Assembly: GCA_037974335.1 (NCBI GenBank)
Contig: CM075760.1
Span: 37,581,609-37,645,608, forward strand
Source: Prionace glauca
Taxonomy: Eukaryota > Chordata > Chondrichthyes > Carcharhiniformes > Carcharhinidae
Direction of reading: 5' to 3'
Length of the DNA: 64,000 bases
Of the stretch, positions 55,265 through 64,000 are shown piece after piece (the first letter of the stretch is position 1; every line of letters starts with the position of its first letter). A model generated the notes under the pieces. That model was not told the origin of the DNA. It saw only the letters and a list, made by a program, of their open reading frames with translations, and searched no databases. Made by a program: the position numbers and the translations under genes.

Positions 55265-55910
55265 AACTCCCTTAACTGCTGTTGCAGGACATCGTCACTC
55301 TTCCTACCTGTGTACCAATATGTACCATGGCCACTGGTTGTTCACTCTCTCACTTCAGAATGCTTACTACCCTTTTAGAGACTTCCTGGACCCTGACACC
55401 AGGGAGGCAACACAACATCCTGAAGTCTCTTTCATGCCCACAGAAGCACCTATTTGCACCCCTAACTATAGAGCTCCTTATAACTATTGCTCTAGTGCTC
55501 TTTGTACCTCCCTGCTTAATAACAAAGCCAGCCGTGGTGCCAGTGCTCTGTTTGCTGTATTTATCCCCCAATAGGCTATAACCCTCCAACAGTATCCAAA
55601 ACAGTGTACTTGTTAGAGAAGGAGATGACCACAGGGGATTCCTATGCTGACTGCCTGCCCCTTCTAGCAGTCACCCATCTATCTGCCTGCACCTTGGGTG
55701 TGGCCAAGTTTCTAAAGCTCCTATCTATGACACTTTCCGTCATCTTCATTCTGCTAAGTGCATCCAACTGTTGCTCCAACCTATCCATGCTGGCCGTAAG
55801 GAGCTGCAAGTGGGTGCATTTCCTGTAGATTTAGTCATCCGGGACGCTGGAAGCATCACAGATCTCCCACATCTCACAAGTGCAGCACTTAACCCCACTG
55901 ACTGACATTT
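55265..55910 (-). pseudogene. Decayed CR1 ORF1 (finger, coiled coil, esterase block I), minus strand
   Basis: On the minus strand a finger-like and heptad segment (about 55900-55700) is followed by the esterase region 55589-55350, with AIVIRSSIVRGANRCFC, where the active-site Gly-Asp of VIGDS is lost, and MLCCLPGVRVQEVSKR. It matches the layout of the intact ORF1 at 49346-50269. Frames are broken. Confidence 0.7.
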
Positions 55911-56129
55911 TGAGCACCAATTAAATTATTTAAGAACATTTATAAAACTCTTACCTTCACTTTTACCTTCTTGCAGTATCCTCTTTTTCAGATAAATTGG
56001 GGTTGTTCTCCTTGGAGCAAAGTGGATTGATAGAGGTGTACAAAGGTACATGGAGGTGTCGAAGTTTACATGCTCTGTTTACACATGTACAAGCTTTCTG
56101 GGTCATCCAGTCTCGAAACGTTGGTTCTA
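55911..56129. other. Unassigned sequence
   Basis: Nothing firm. The segment 56000-56040 resembles a CR1 LFSLEQSGLIEVYK scrap. Confidence 0.35.
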
Positions 56130-56395
56130 TTTTCTCTGAAGTGGAGATGGTGGTGTTGGACCGGGGTAAACACAGTAAGAAGTCTCAATGCACCAGATTA
56201 AAGTGCAATGGGTTTACTTGGTAGCAAAATCCACTAGCTTTCTGTGTGCTGCTCGTTCGTCAGGTGAGTGGGAGTTCTGTCCACAAACAAGGCATAGAAA
56301 GACACAAACTCAATTCACAAAATAATGGTTGGAATGCAAATTTTTGCAGTTAATCAAGTCTTAAAGGTACAGACAATGTGAGTGGGGAGAGTGTT
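56130..56395 (-). mobile_element. Single arm of a Penelope-like element
   Basis: GAAGTCTCAATGCACCAGATT, CGTTCGTCAGGTGAGTGGGAG and AAAATAATGGTTGGAATGC match the left arm of 38527-38760. The rest is missing. Confidence 0.6.
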
Positions 56396-56614
56396 CTATT
56401 CTCTCTCCACAGATGCTGTCAGATCTGCTTAGATTTTACAGTATTTTCTGTTTTTATTTCCCTTTATTTTTCGTTCTCTGTCACCGCTCTGCCTCATCAA
56501 TGAGACATTGGGACTCAGAGGGTTGATGCAGTTTGATGGACAAGTTGTCTCCATTCTGAACAAAGGGGAACAAGCTCCTCCCACTTAATGACATCTCTGT
56601 GTCCTCTACTTAAG
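56396..56614. other. Unassigned sequence
   Basis: Nothing recognised. Confidence 0.35.
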
Positions 56615-57240
56615 GTCCAGATTGTAATAACTGAGAGAAGTTTCGGGCACAGTTTACTGATACAAGACCCAGATTATAAGACCTGAGAGAGTTTTAGGGT
56701 AGAGGTTACTGACTCACGGCGAACATTGTAATAACTGAGAGAGGTTTAGAGCAGTGGTTACTGATACAAGGCCCAGATTGTAATAACTGAGAGAGGTTTA
56801 CAACAAAGAATACTGATACTAGGCTCAGACTGCAATAACTGAGAGAGGTTGAGTGCAGAGATTACTGATACAAGGCCCAGATTGTAATAATTGAGAGAGG
56901 TTTACAGCAAAGAATACTGATACTAGATTACTGATACAAGGCCCAGATTGTAATAATTGAGAGAGGTTTAGGGCAGAGATTACTGATACAAGGTCCAGAT
57001 TGTAATAACTGAGAGAGGTTTACAGCAAAGAATACTGATACTAGATTACTGATACAAGGCCCAGATTGTAATAACTGAGAGAGGTTTAGGGCAGAGATTA
57101 CTGATACAAGGCCCAGATTGTAACAACTGAGAGAGGTTTAGGGCAGAGATTACTGATACAAGGCCCAGATTGTAATAACTGAGAGAGGCTTAGGACAGAG
57201 ATTACTGACACAAGGCCCAGATTGTAATGACTGAGAGGGG
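56615..57240 (+). repeat. 52-bp tandem repeat, about 12 units
   Basis: CTGATACAAGGCCCAGATTG recurs every 52 bp (56761, 56813, 56865, 56917 and onward), with two partial 14-bp register shifts (near 56931 and 57040) where AATACTGATACTAG variants occur. Confidence 0.95.
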
Positions 57241-57474
57241 TCCCCTTCGCTACATCAGGGTGTGATGTGAGTTTGCATCTCTCGGTTATATTGGGAGTCA
57301 GTGGCAATGTCCAATTTCAGGATAAATCACTTTTAACCTTGGACTGCACCATTGTTTTAATGTAGACCTGGACAATGACCATCATTGAGATTTACCTGAA
57401 CATGTCAAGAAATATCCCATTGATTTCTGAATAAGTATCCCAACATTTGCAAAGTCTCTGTTCCTCATTTGTGT
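57241..57474. other. Unassigned sequence
   Basis: Nothing recognised. Confidence 0.35.
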
Positions 57475-57790
57475 GTAAAATCCCGACAGTACAGGGGGAG
57501 GCCATTCGGTCCATCAAGTCTGCACTAACCACAATCCCATCCATGCCCTGTCTTCGTATCCCACACATTTACCCTGCAACTCCCCCTGTCACTAAAGCAT
57601 GACCAATCAACCTCTCCCACACATCTTTAAACAGTGGGAGGAAACCGGAGGACCCAGAGGAAATCCACACAGACATGGGGAGAACATGAAAACTCCACAC
57701 AGTCACACGAGGCCAGAATTGAACCAAGTCCCTTTGAGGCAGCAGTGCGAACCAGTGTGCCACAGTGGTGCCAGTATCTGGTGGTTGTTC
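57475..57790 (-). repeat. tRNA-SINE, minus strand
   Basis: Antisense tail (GGGGGAGGCCATTCGGTCC), body (GGGAGGAAACCGGAGGACCC) and head (GGCAGCAGTGCGAACCAGTG). Confidence 0.8.
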
Positions 57791-57849
57791 ACAGTTGGCG
57801 ATGGGACAATGTTAAATGGACAGTTTAGTCGGATTGGATAACCATTTGG

Positions 57850-58400
57850 ATTTACAACAGTGTTGCCAGGGCTGGGGAATTGTGGTGATGAGGAAAGACT
57901 GGATTGGCAAGGTTTTTTTTCCTCAGAGCAGAGGAGGCTGTGGGGGACCGAACTGAGGTGTCCAAAATTATGAGGGAGCCAAGACAGGGCGGATTGAAAA
58001 GGCCTGTTTCCCCTGAGCAGAGAGAGGTCACTTATTGTGGGTGGGTGGGGATGGGGGAGGTGGGAGAGGGGTTAGTGCTGGCTGCACAGATATAAAGTGA
58101 TTGGTGGAAGGATTAGAAGGGGCATTAGGAAGAAGGTTCTCATTCAAGGGATGGTGGGTGTCTGGAATTCGCTGCCTAAACTGATGGTTCAGCCAGAAAT
58201 CTCTTGGCTCACTCGCATCGCACACAGATCTATAGCTGAAATGCTGGAACCTGTAGTAAGGGGGGCTAGGGGCTGGATGGCTGGAAACTGGTATTAGAAT
58301 GAAGGGCAAGTCTTTATTTCCCAAGCTGGTGAAGATGCGATGGGCTGAATGGCCTCTTTCTGTGCCACAACCTTTTCCCTGCTTTCTGTTAGCCTCATTG
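57850..58400 (+). repeat. Old CR1 3' region, plus strand
   Basis: GAGGAAAGACTGGATTGGCA, AGGGATGGTGGGTGTCTGG and GGCTGAATGGCCTCTTTCTG mark the C-terminal region and tail, much decayed. Confidence 0.65.
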
Positions 58401-58574
58401 ATAGGCAGAATGGAGGAGTGAGCTGGTTTTTAATTAGTAACAAGAGCAGGAATGAGGGAAAATGTTGATGCGAAGCTGTTATTTTTTCTGATTTCCAGCC
58501 CTCCCCTCATCAAAGTGAGCTAGAAATCATCACCCCCCCCCAACCCCCCCACCCGTCCTGAGCTCCTTCCAAAT
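58401..58574. other. Unassigned sequence
   Basis: C-rich run near 58532-58552. Confidence 0.35.
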
Positions 58575-59330
58575 ACACTTGCCTGAGTGGCAGCACATTA
58601 GCACAGTGGTTAGCACTGCAGCCTCCTAGTGTCAAGGACCCGTGTTCAATTCCAGCCTCGGGTCATTGTCTGTGTGGGGTTTTCATGTTCCTCCCATATA
58701 GAGTCATAGAGGTTTACAGCATGGAAACAGGCCCTTCAGTCCAACTGCTCCATGCTGCCCTTTTTAAAAACCCCTAAGCTCATCCCAATTGCTTGTCTTT
58801 GGCCCATATCCCTCGATACCCATCACAACCATGTAACTGTATAAATGCATTTTAAAAGACAAAATTGCACCCATGTCTACGACTAAACCTGGCAGCTTGT
58901 TCCAGATGCTCACCACCCTTTGTGTGAAAAAAAATGCTCCTCTGGACACTTCTGTATCTTTCCCCTCCCATCTTAAACTTAGGCACTCGAGTTTTAGACT
59001 CCCCTAACTTTTGGAAGAGATATTGACTATCAAGCTGATCTGTGCCCCTCATTATTTTATAGAACTCTATAAGATCACCCCTCAGCCTCCTACGCTCCAG
59101 TGAAAAAAGTCACAGTCTATCCAGCTTCTCCTTATATCTCAATCCATCAAGAACCAGAAGCATCCTAGTAAATCTTTTCTGCACTCTTTCTAGTTTAATA
59201 ATATACTTTTTATAATAGGGTAACCAGAATATCTGTGGGGTCTGAAAGATGGGCAGGTTAGGTGGATTGACAATCCCTTAATGTCCAAAGATGTGAAGGT
59301 TAGGGGCATTAGAGGGCATTGTGGGGTTAC
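58575..59330 (+). repeat. tRNA-SINE interrupted by a CR1 3' end
   Basis: The SINE head and body start at 58584 (GGCAGCACATTAGCACAGTGG) and run to about 58700. They resume at 59232 (GTGGGGTCTGAAAGATGGGC). A decayed minus-strand CR1 3' end lies between them (58701-59230). Confidence 0.7.
58701..59230 (-). repeat. CR1 3' end, minus strand, inside a SINE
   Basis: Tail AGTCATAGAGGTTTACAGCATG and GAAACAGGCCCTTCAGTCC. The frames 58949-58764 and 59052-58852 hold FFTQRVVSIWNKLPGLVVD and RGTDQLDSQYLFQKL. Broken. Confidence 0.75.
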
Positions 59331-59437
59331 GGGAATCGGGCGAAATACTCTTGATGTAGACTTGATGCACTTTCGGGATTTTATGATTTTAATGGCGGGG
59401 GGGCGGGTAGTTGGATATCTGGGGGAGAATGTTATAA

Positions 59438-60368
59438 CACAGTGGCACGGTGGTTAGCATTGTGGGGGTTTGGAACGCGCTACCGAGTAGGGTGGTGGAG
59501 GCAGGAACGTTGGACTCGTTTAAGATGCAGTTAGATAGGCACATGAGTGAAACGAGAATGGAGGGATATGGTAGGGGATATTAAATAGGGTTAAACCTCG
59601 GGAGACACCGGAAAGCCAGGCTGTAAGATTAATATTTTTGACTTTATTCCACAGGTGGAGGTCCACCTCGTGTCAAACGAGGGGCATTCACACGGCGGGT
59701 CGTGCGTGGGCTGCTCTTGGATGTTCCAGGAGTGGCTTCGTACTTCATGTCGGTGTGTGTGCTTGATCCTGGACCGGTAGATGGGCGCCGCAACAGCTCA
59801 GTGACTAGCACTGCTGGCTGTGCAGGCACATGGATTTGGGCCTGTGTCTGTGGGAGTTTGCGCATTCTCCCTATGATTGCGTGGGTTTCCTCCGGGCGCT
59901 CCGGTTTCCTCCCACACCCCAAAAATGTTCTCTCAGGCTAATCGGTTTTTACCAAATTGACACTATTTCTTCCCTGAATCTGACTGAGTAGGATTCCATT
60001 CATAGATATGCAGGGTAGAATAGGTGTAGGGTGATGTGGCGGCGCGGGCTCATTGAGCCGAAGGGCCTGTTTCCCGTGCTGGATTGTTCTTTGTTCTTTG
60101 TTCTCTAAGCGCTAGGGCCCTAAACTTGATTCCCAGCTTGGGTCACTGTCTGTGTAGAGTTTGCACATTCTCCCCATGCCTGCACAGGTTTCCTCCACGT
60201 GCTCTGCTTTCCTCCAGCAGTCTAAAAGACGTGCTGGTTACATGCATTGGCCATGCTAAATTCTCCATCAGTGTTTCCGAACAGGAATGTGGCGACTCGG
60301 GAATTTTCACAGGAATTGCATTGCAGTGTGAATGTAAGCCTAATTATTCGTGATACTAATAAATAAAA
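59438..60368 (+). repeat. SINE interrupted by a CR1 3' end
   Basis: The SINE head (GCACGGTGGTTAGCATTG, to about 59466) and body with alternative tail (60105-60368, ending TGCAGTGTGAATGTAAGCC and ACTAATAAATAAA) are separated by a plus-strand CR1 3' end (59467-60104). Confidence 0.75.
59467..60104 (+). repeat. CR1 3' end with SINE-like module in its 3' UTR
   Basis: It begins with ORF2 C-terminal codons (VWNALPSRVVEAGTLDSF-type) and a stop near 59583, then a 3' UTR with GGATTTGGGCCTGTGTCTGTG, GTGGGTTTCCTCCGGGCGCT and the tail CCGAAGGGCCTGTTTCCCG with TTCTTTG repeats. Confidence 0.8.
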
Positions 60369-60610
60369 CTAAACTGCAGGTCAAGGTGCTGCTGTGACAT
60401 TGCACCCTCTTGTTTAAACACTCTGCAATGCTGAGACTGGGGACAGGAGTGAACAACAGGGAGCAGCATTGCAGCTTCTCTCCCCCCTTTGAAACTGGGA
60501 TTGTTGCTCCATCTGCTGCACCATCCCCACCACATCCACTGGGGGGCAATCTGGACAATGGGCTGCAGGCAGACTTCACTGCGCCTGCGCCACAATCACT
60601 CACCGCCGAC

Positions 60611-60742
60611 GGCCATCTTGCGTTGCCTGGGGAGACGGCCAGCGGCCATCTTGCGTTGCCAGGGGAGACGGCCGGAGGCCATGTTGCGTTGCCAGGGGAG
60701 ACGGCCAGCGGCCATGTTGCGTTGCCAGGGGAGACGGCGTCG
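60611..60742 (+). repeat. 33-bp tandem repeat, four units, YY1-like sites
   Basis: Units start at 60611, 60644, 60677 and 60710 with GGCCATCTTG or GGCCATGTTG and continue CGTTGCCAGGGGAGACGGCC. Each carries a YY1-like CCAT core and an X-box-like GTTGCC half-site, plus CpGs. Confidence 0.92.
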
Positions 60743-61107
60743 CACGCGCTGTACTCTGGGGGAATTCCCGTCCTGCACATGCGTCCAGGCAGTTCCATTT
60801 TAATCTTTTAATATTTTGAATCTTGATGATTATTATTCAAATCCTCACCCGTCAGACTTTCGGTTCCTTCTCCATTCGGGAAAATCGTTTCTGTTTTTAT
60901 TGCGTCTTTTTTTCAATCACACCCGCGCGGTGCGCTCTGGGAAAATACTACAGCACATGCGCGGTTCCGCCACCTGCCTCTTTATAAAAATATGTATTTT
61001 ATTTAATTTTAATTCCGCTCCGGGCGGGATTTCCGGGTGGGAATTTCTCTTACTTTCTACATTTCTGAACCGTCGCTTTTCCCTCGACGGGGGGGAGGGG
61101 TTGATGG

Positions 61108-61140
61108 TGACGTCACTGCAATATGGCGGCTGGCCCCGCC
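61108..61140 (+). promoter_or_regulatory. CRE + YY1 + GC-box cluster
   Basis: TGACGTCA at 61108-61115, ATATGGCGGC at 61121-61130, CCCCGCC at 61134-61140. The order and spacing are typical of a vertebrate CpG-island core promoter. Confidence 0.65.
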
Positions 61141-61290
61141 TCTCTACAGGACCCGGATGTTCCGCCAACGAGCAGCGGCCGGGCCGGAGTGGGCAAGAGG
61201 TGACACTGGGCGGAGCAGCGCCCTGACGTGTTACAACGACCCCCGGTGGTCAGGAAGGGAAATAGCAGCAGCGCAGTCTCTGCCGAAAGG

Positions 61291-61673
61291 TTTCCCCAGT
61301 TCAGCTGCTCAGAGACACTGGGAACCTCTTCAACTGGAAACTTCAGCTTGTCCCATTCACCCCCTGCGTTCAGTCATTGTTTAATAGACAACCTCTGTAG
61401 GGAAATCAGAAACAACTTGTTCGCTTAAAGATGGTGGGAATCTGGGCCATTCTGCTCAAAAAGCTCTGCTCGCCCTGAAATTTCAATTGAAATATTCAAG
61501 ATGAGAATTTATAGATACAAGTCATGTTGTATGTGGAACGCTCATGATGCCACAATAAGATCAGTACAGACATCTCACAGGGTTGTCTGACTGGAGAGAT
61601 GTCAGAGATGGAGTGGTTAAATATAGAGCTACAGGGTCTGAAGCTCAGTTTTGGGGAAAGAAAAACGGCAGTA
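61291..61673. other. Unassigned sequence downstream of the island
   Basis: It may include a non-coding first exon or intron. No coding exon recognised. Confidence 0.35.
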
Positions 61674-61955
61674 CAAAGAACAAAGAAAATTACAGCACAG
61701 GAACATGCCCTTCGGCCCTTCAAACCTTCACTGACGATGCTGCCCGACTTAACTAAAACCCCCTATCCTTCCGGGACCATATCCCTCTATTCCCATCCTA
61801 TTCATGTACTTGTCAACTGACTTAAAAGTCACAACACCATCCGCTTCTACTATGTCTCCCCGGCAGCGAGTTCCAGGAACCCACTACTCTCTATGCAAAC
61901 AATCTGCCATGTCCATCTCCTTTAAACCTTGCCCCTCGCACCTTAAAGCATGCCT
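61674..61955 (-). repeat. CR1 3' end, minus strand
   Basis: Tail CAAAGAACAAAGAAAATTACA, CATGCCCTTCGGCCC, then antisense C-terminal codons. Decayed and truncated. Same subfamily as 27243-28149. Confidence 0.75.
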
Positions 61956-61979
61956 TCATCGGCCGGGCCATTTTGTTCC

Positions 61980-62325
61980 TGAACATTATCTGAATCTCGA
62001 TGTTACACCCATAGTATCTTCGCTCTGGCCTCGGCCTCAAATGCTTTGTGTCAAATAAGAAGTTATTAATTTGTTTGATGCATTGCCAGGAAAGAAACTT
62101 TCCTATTTTGACACCTGCACGTATCAGCAAGTCATCGAGTCTACAAGACAATTTAATAAGTTCAGGTGCAGACTAACATAGTTAATCACCATCTGAAACA
62201 TGCTAGGGTGAGGGAAGTCTGTATGATTCCAGTTTGGTGCTGAATATTATCAGAATCTCGATGTTACAGTCATATTATCTTTGCTCTGACCTCAGCTTGA
62301 AATGCTTTCTCCAAAATCAGAAATG
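61980..62325. repeat. Local direct duplication (two about 80-bp copies)
   Basis: 61985-62060 and 62243-62322 share ATCTCGATGTTACA, TATCTTYGCTCTG and AAATGCTTT in the same order. No function assigned. Confidence 0.55.
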
Positions 62326-62626
62326 CTGAATTTTATGAAGAAATTGACAAAATTGTGTAAATTCTCTAAGACATGTTTAATTTTGTCCAAAATGTATTTG
62401 AGGTTAGCATTTATTTAATATCCTAATCTTATTAAATGACTTTTTTCCCAGAAAAAAATAACTTAAAATAGTCGGTTGCTCTTCATTAGCAATCTCCTAA
62501 CATTACTTTCTCCAGAGAAGCTGCAAATATGCTTGCCAACATTTGTCTGAATAAGCATAAAGCTATTAAATAACTTTTTCATCGAAAGTAACAGGGAATT
62601 TGTGAACATCTTTTATCGGTTTGTGC
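62326..62626. other. Unassigned AT-rich sequence
   Basis: Nothing recognised. Confidence 0.35.
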
Positions 62627-62699
62627 TGAGCCAACCAGGAGTTGAACCTGGAATCTTCTGATCCGTAGTCAGACGCTTTATCCATAGCTTCACTGGCCC
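62627..62699 (-). tRNA. tRNA-Arg (anticodon ACG), possibly decayed
   Basis: The 73-nt minus-strand sequence begins GGGCCAGTGAAGCTATGG and aligns along its length with vertebrate tRNA-Arg(ACG). The acceptor stem GGGCCAG/TTGGCTC pairs with two G-T wobbles, the anticodon stem (TCTGA/TCAGA) and T stem (CCAGG/CCTGG) are intact, and the B box GGTTCAACTCC fits. The anticodon is at 62664-62666. The D stem is largely unpaired (AAGC against AAGC) and the A box has a changed G, so this may be a pseudogene. Confidence 0.65.
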
Positions 62700-62804
62700 A
62701 CATGCGAACATTAGGATAGTTGTTACATATTAGCTCGATGTTTCGAAAGTTTCAGGCACAAGAACTGTCAGAAAATTTGCTTTTACTTGTGAGGAAAAGG
62801 TCCA

Positions 62805-62930
62805 TTATTGAGATTGTCTTTATTCATTTCCTATCATCCCTAATTGCCCTTGAATTGAGTAACAGCAGCTGAACGGGCTGGCAAATTCTCCTCTCGATTA
62901 GGACTTGGTGATAAATTTAAATGAAACGTC
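62805..62930. repeat. Old interspersed repeat fragment
   Basis: CATCCCTAATTGCCCTTGAA and AGCTGAACGGGCTGGC resemble the abundant shark repeat also seen at 16756-17050. Confidence 0.5.
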
Positions 62931-62969
62931 CTTCAGCCAATCCATCATCTGTATTTGCAAATTAAAACA

Positions 62970-63041
62970 AGGCTCCGCCGAGATTTGAACTCAGATCGCT
63001 GGATTTAAACTCCAGAGTGCTCACCATTACACCACAGAGTG
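62970..63041 (-). tRNA. tRNA-Gln-type sequence with anticodon UUA
   Basis: The 72-nt minus-strand sequence matches vertebrate tRNA-Gln along its body: TGGTGTAATGGTGAGCACT, anticodon stem CTGGA/TCCAG, and T arm GAGTTCAAATCTC. The loop reads GTTTAAA, giving anticodon UUA (63006-63008), which would pair with the stop codon UAA instead of a Gln codon. A and B boxes look usable. The first two acceptor pairs are mismatched (CA against CC), so a pseudogene is likely. Otherwise it would be an ochre suppressor-like tRNA. Confidence 0.65.
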
Positions 63042-63420
63042 ACAATCTGAAAATCGTGGTCAATACTTGTGCCAATTTGAACAGCAAGGAGAAATATCAG
63101 TCCCGTTGCACAATTCATATTTACATTACCCTTGCTGGTTCCTCCTGTAAAAATGAGTAGGCTCCCTTCCACTGCATTAAATTTCACTGTAACTGACCAC
63201 ATTCAAACACCAATGTTTGCATCGAACTGACATAAACCTTACTGCAGTAAATCCACTGAACATCATCAGCTTATCACAGCTCTGCTTTCATCACACTGGA
63301 AGCCAATGTGAAAATATAAACAATTTCAAATCTTAACAGACAGGAAGGAGTGTGTGAGTGCGGACAATTGGCGCTGTGCACATTCCTGCAACCAGTATCT
63401 GGGAGAATCAGGCAGATGGG
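63042..63420. other. Unassigned sequence
   Basis: Nothing recognised. Confidence 0.35.
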
Positions 63421-63492
63421 ATCCTGGTGGTCTCGTGGTTAGGATTCATTGCTTTCAGATGTCGCAGACTGGCCTCGATATGTGAAGATTTA
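63421..63492 (+). pseudogene. tRNA-Glu pseudogene
   Basis: The 5' half (ATCCTGGTGGTCTCGTGG, then TTAGGATTC) matches tRNA-Glu with its A box. The loop CTTTCAG would give UUC. The T arm is eroded (no proper B box), so it is unlikely to be transcribed. Confidence 0.6.
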
Positions 63493-63494
63493 AT

Positions 63495-63625
63495 GCATTT
63501 TTTAACGTAAGAGTAAAAAGCTTTGGGGTTTTCCTTTATCCAACTTGGCAAGGACTTCTCATGCCTCCTACTATCTCTCCTAAGCCCTATTTTTAACTCA
63601 TTCCGAGCTAACTTGTAACCCTATA
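63495..63625 (-). repeat. Decayed CR1 linker fragment, minus strand
   Basis: AAAAGCTTTGGGGTTTTCCTT and CCTCCTACTATCTCTCCTAAG match the antisense of the ENPKAFY/RR-rich linker of CR1 ORF2. Confidence 0.6.
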
Positions 63626-64000
63626 CAGGTGTTATCAAGTGTTGAAAGTGGAAGTTTGGCCTGGTGTCGCACTGGGTAGCAGCTTTGAAGAAATGTAGCA
63701 ACTTAAAGCTTTTGCAGAATGGCATGATGCATATTGTCGTGATATGAGTTGAGTGTAAGAAATAGTGTGCAAATAATTTGAACAAGTTTTAAGCGTGTTT
63801 AGACTGATGTGGTGAAAGCAGAGGCATATTTGGGAGAATGAGGCTGTGTGAGAGGGGGACTGTTGCAGAGTGTTTGTGTTTTGGAGGAAGGTTGAAAGTT
63901 TGAGATGCGGTTGTGAATGAAAGGAAGGTGTTAACAGCATGAGAGGCTTGTGCGATGTTGCGTGTGAGATTTGAGTGAGAGCATTTGTGGGCATTTGGGG
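63626..64000. other. Unassigned sequence at the window end
   Basis: Nothing recognised. The minus-strand frame here has no known domain. Confidence 0.35.

Larger units (their letters stand above)
60480..61290. promoter_or_regulatory. CpG-rich island with core promoter motifs
   Basis: This is the only clearly CpG-rich stretch of the window. It has an NRF1-like site (GCACATGCGC, 60953-60962), a ZNF143-like stretch (CTGGGAAAATACTACAGCA, about 60938-60956), a perfect CRE (TGACGTCA, 61108-61115), a YY1-type initiator-region motif (AATATGGCGGC, 61120-61130), a GC box (CCCCGCC, 61134-61140) and a possible first-exon donor (AAGAG|GTGACA near 61200). This looks like a housekeeping-type promoter, more likely firing rightwards because the YY1 motif is in plus orientation. 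No coding exon of the driven gene was recognised in the remaining 2.7 kb. Confidence 0.6.

Overview
The window looks like nuclear DNA of an elasmobranch (shark or ray). Three things point there: a dense mosaic of CR1-type LINEs and tRNA-derived SINEs of the kind that fill shark genomes, a pair of G-protein-coupled receptor genes of the GPR139-like group expanded in cartilaginous fishes, and orphan membrane exons of an immunoglobulin mu heavy chain. Species cannot be fixed from the sequence. Most of the 64 kb is transposon-derived, and most long open frames are LINE reverse transcriptase or its antisense shadow. | Layout. 0-10.3 kb: CR1 fragments on both strands, SINEs, and one 591-codon open CR1 ORF2 piece (5599-7374). 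10.3-16.1 kb: mostly single-copy-looking DNA with a (TG)n tract and a very regular 84-bp tandem array (14534-15737). 16.1-20.3 kb: SINE pieces and a long, decayed, minus-strand CR1. 21.1-22.5 kb: a CR1 lodged inside an inverted-repeat, Penelope-like element. 22.3-26.6 kb: GPR139-like gene A (minus strand, two exons). 26.9-34.2 kb: nested CR1 copies. 34.2-35.0 kb: Ig mu membrane exons M1 and M2 with poly(A) signals, without recognisable constant-domain exons upstream. 35.6-37.7 kb: CR1. 37.9-45.0 kb: GPR139-like gene B (plus strand), its intron swollen by transposons. 46.4-50.6 kb: a nearly full-length minus-strand CR1 with ORF1 and a broken ORF2. 50.7-60.4 kb: a fossil Ty3/gypsy scrap, several minisatellites, SINEs, CR1 pieces and Penelope-like inverted-repeat elements. 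60.5-61.3 kb: a CpG-rich promoter-like island with a CRE, YY1-, NRF1- and GC-box-like motifs and a 33-bp tandem repeat. 62.6-63.5 kb: three tRNA-like sequences (Arg-ACG; a Gln-type body with anticodon UUA; a decayed Glu). | Main points. Genes A and B, with their 3' flanks and parts of their introns, are two arms of an old inverted duplication. Both splice TM1 (exon 1) to TM2-TM7 (exon 2) through a phase-1 intron, and a CR1 landed 39 nt upstream of gene B's 3' splice site without removing the branch-point-like and pyrimidine sequence. The same intron carries a 478-bp direct duplication with only two mismatches. The orphan Ig membrane exons are intact enough to splice and translate, so they mark either a broken Ig cluster or one displaced by transposons. 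No coordinated operon-like system is present or expected.
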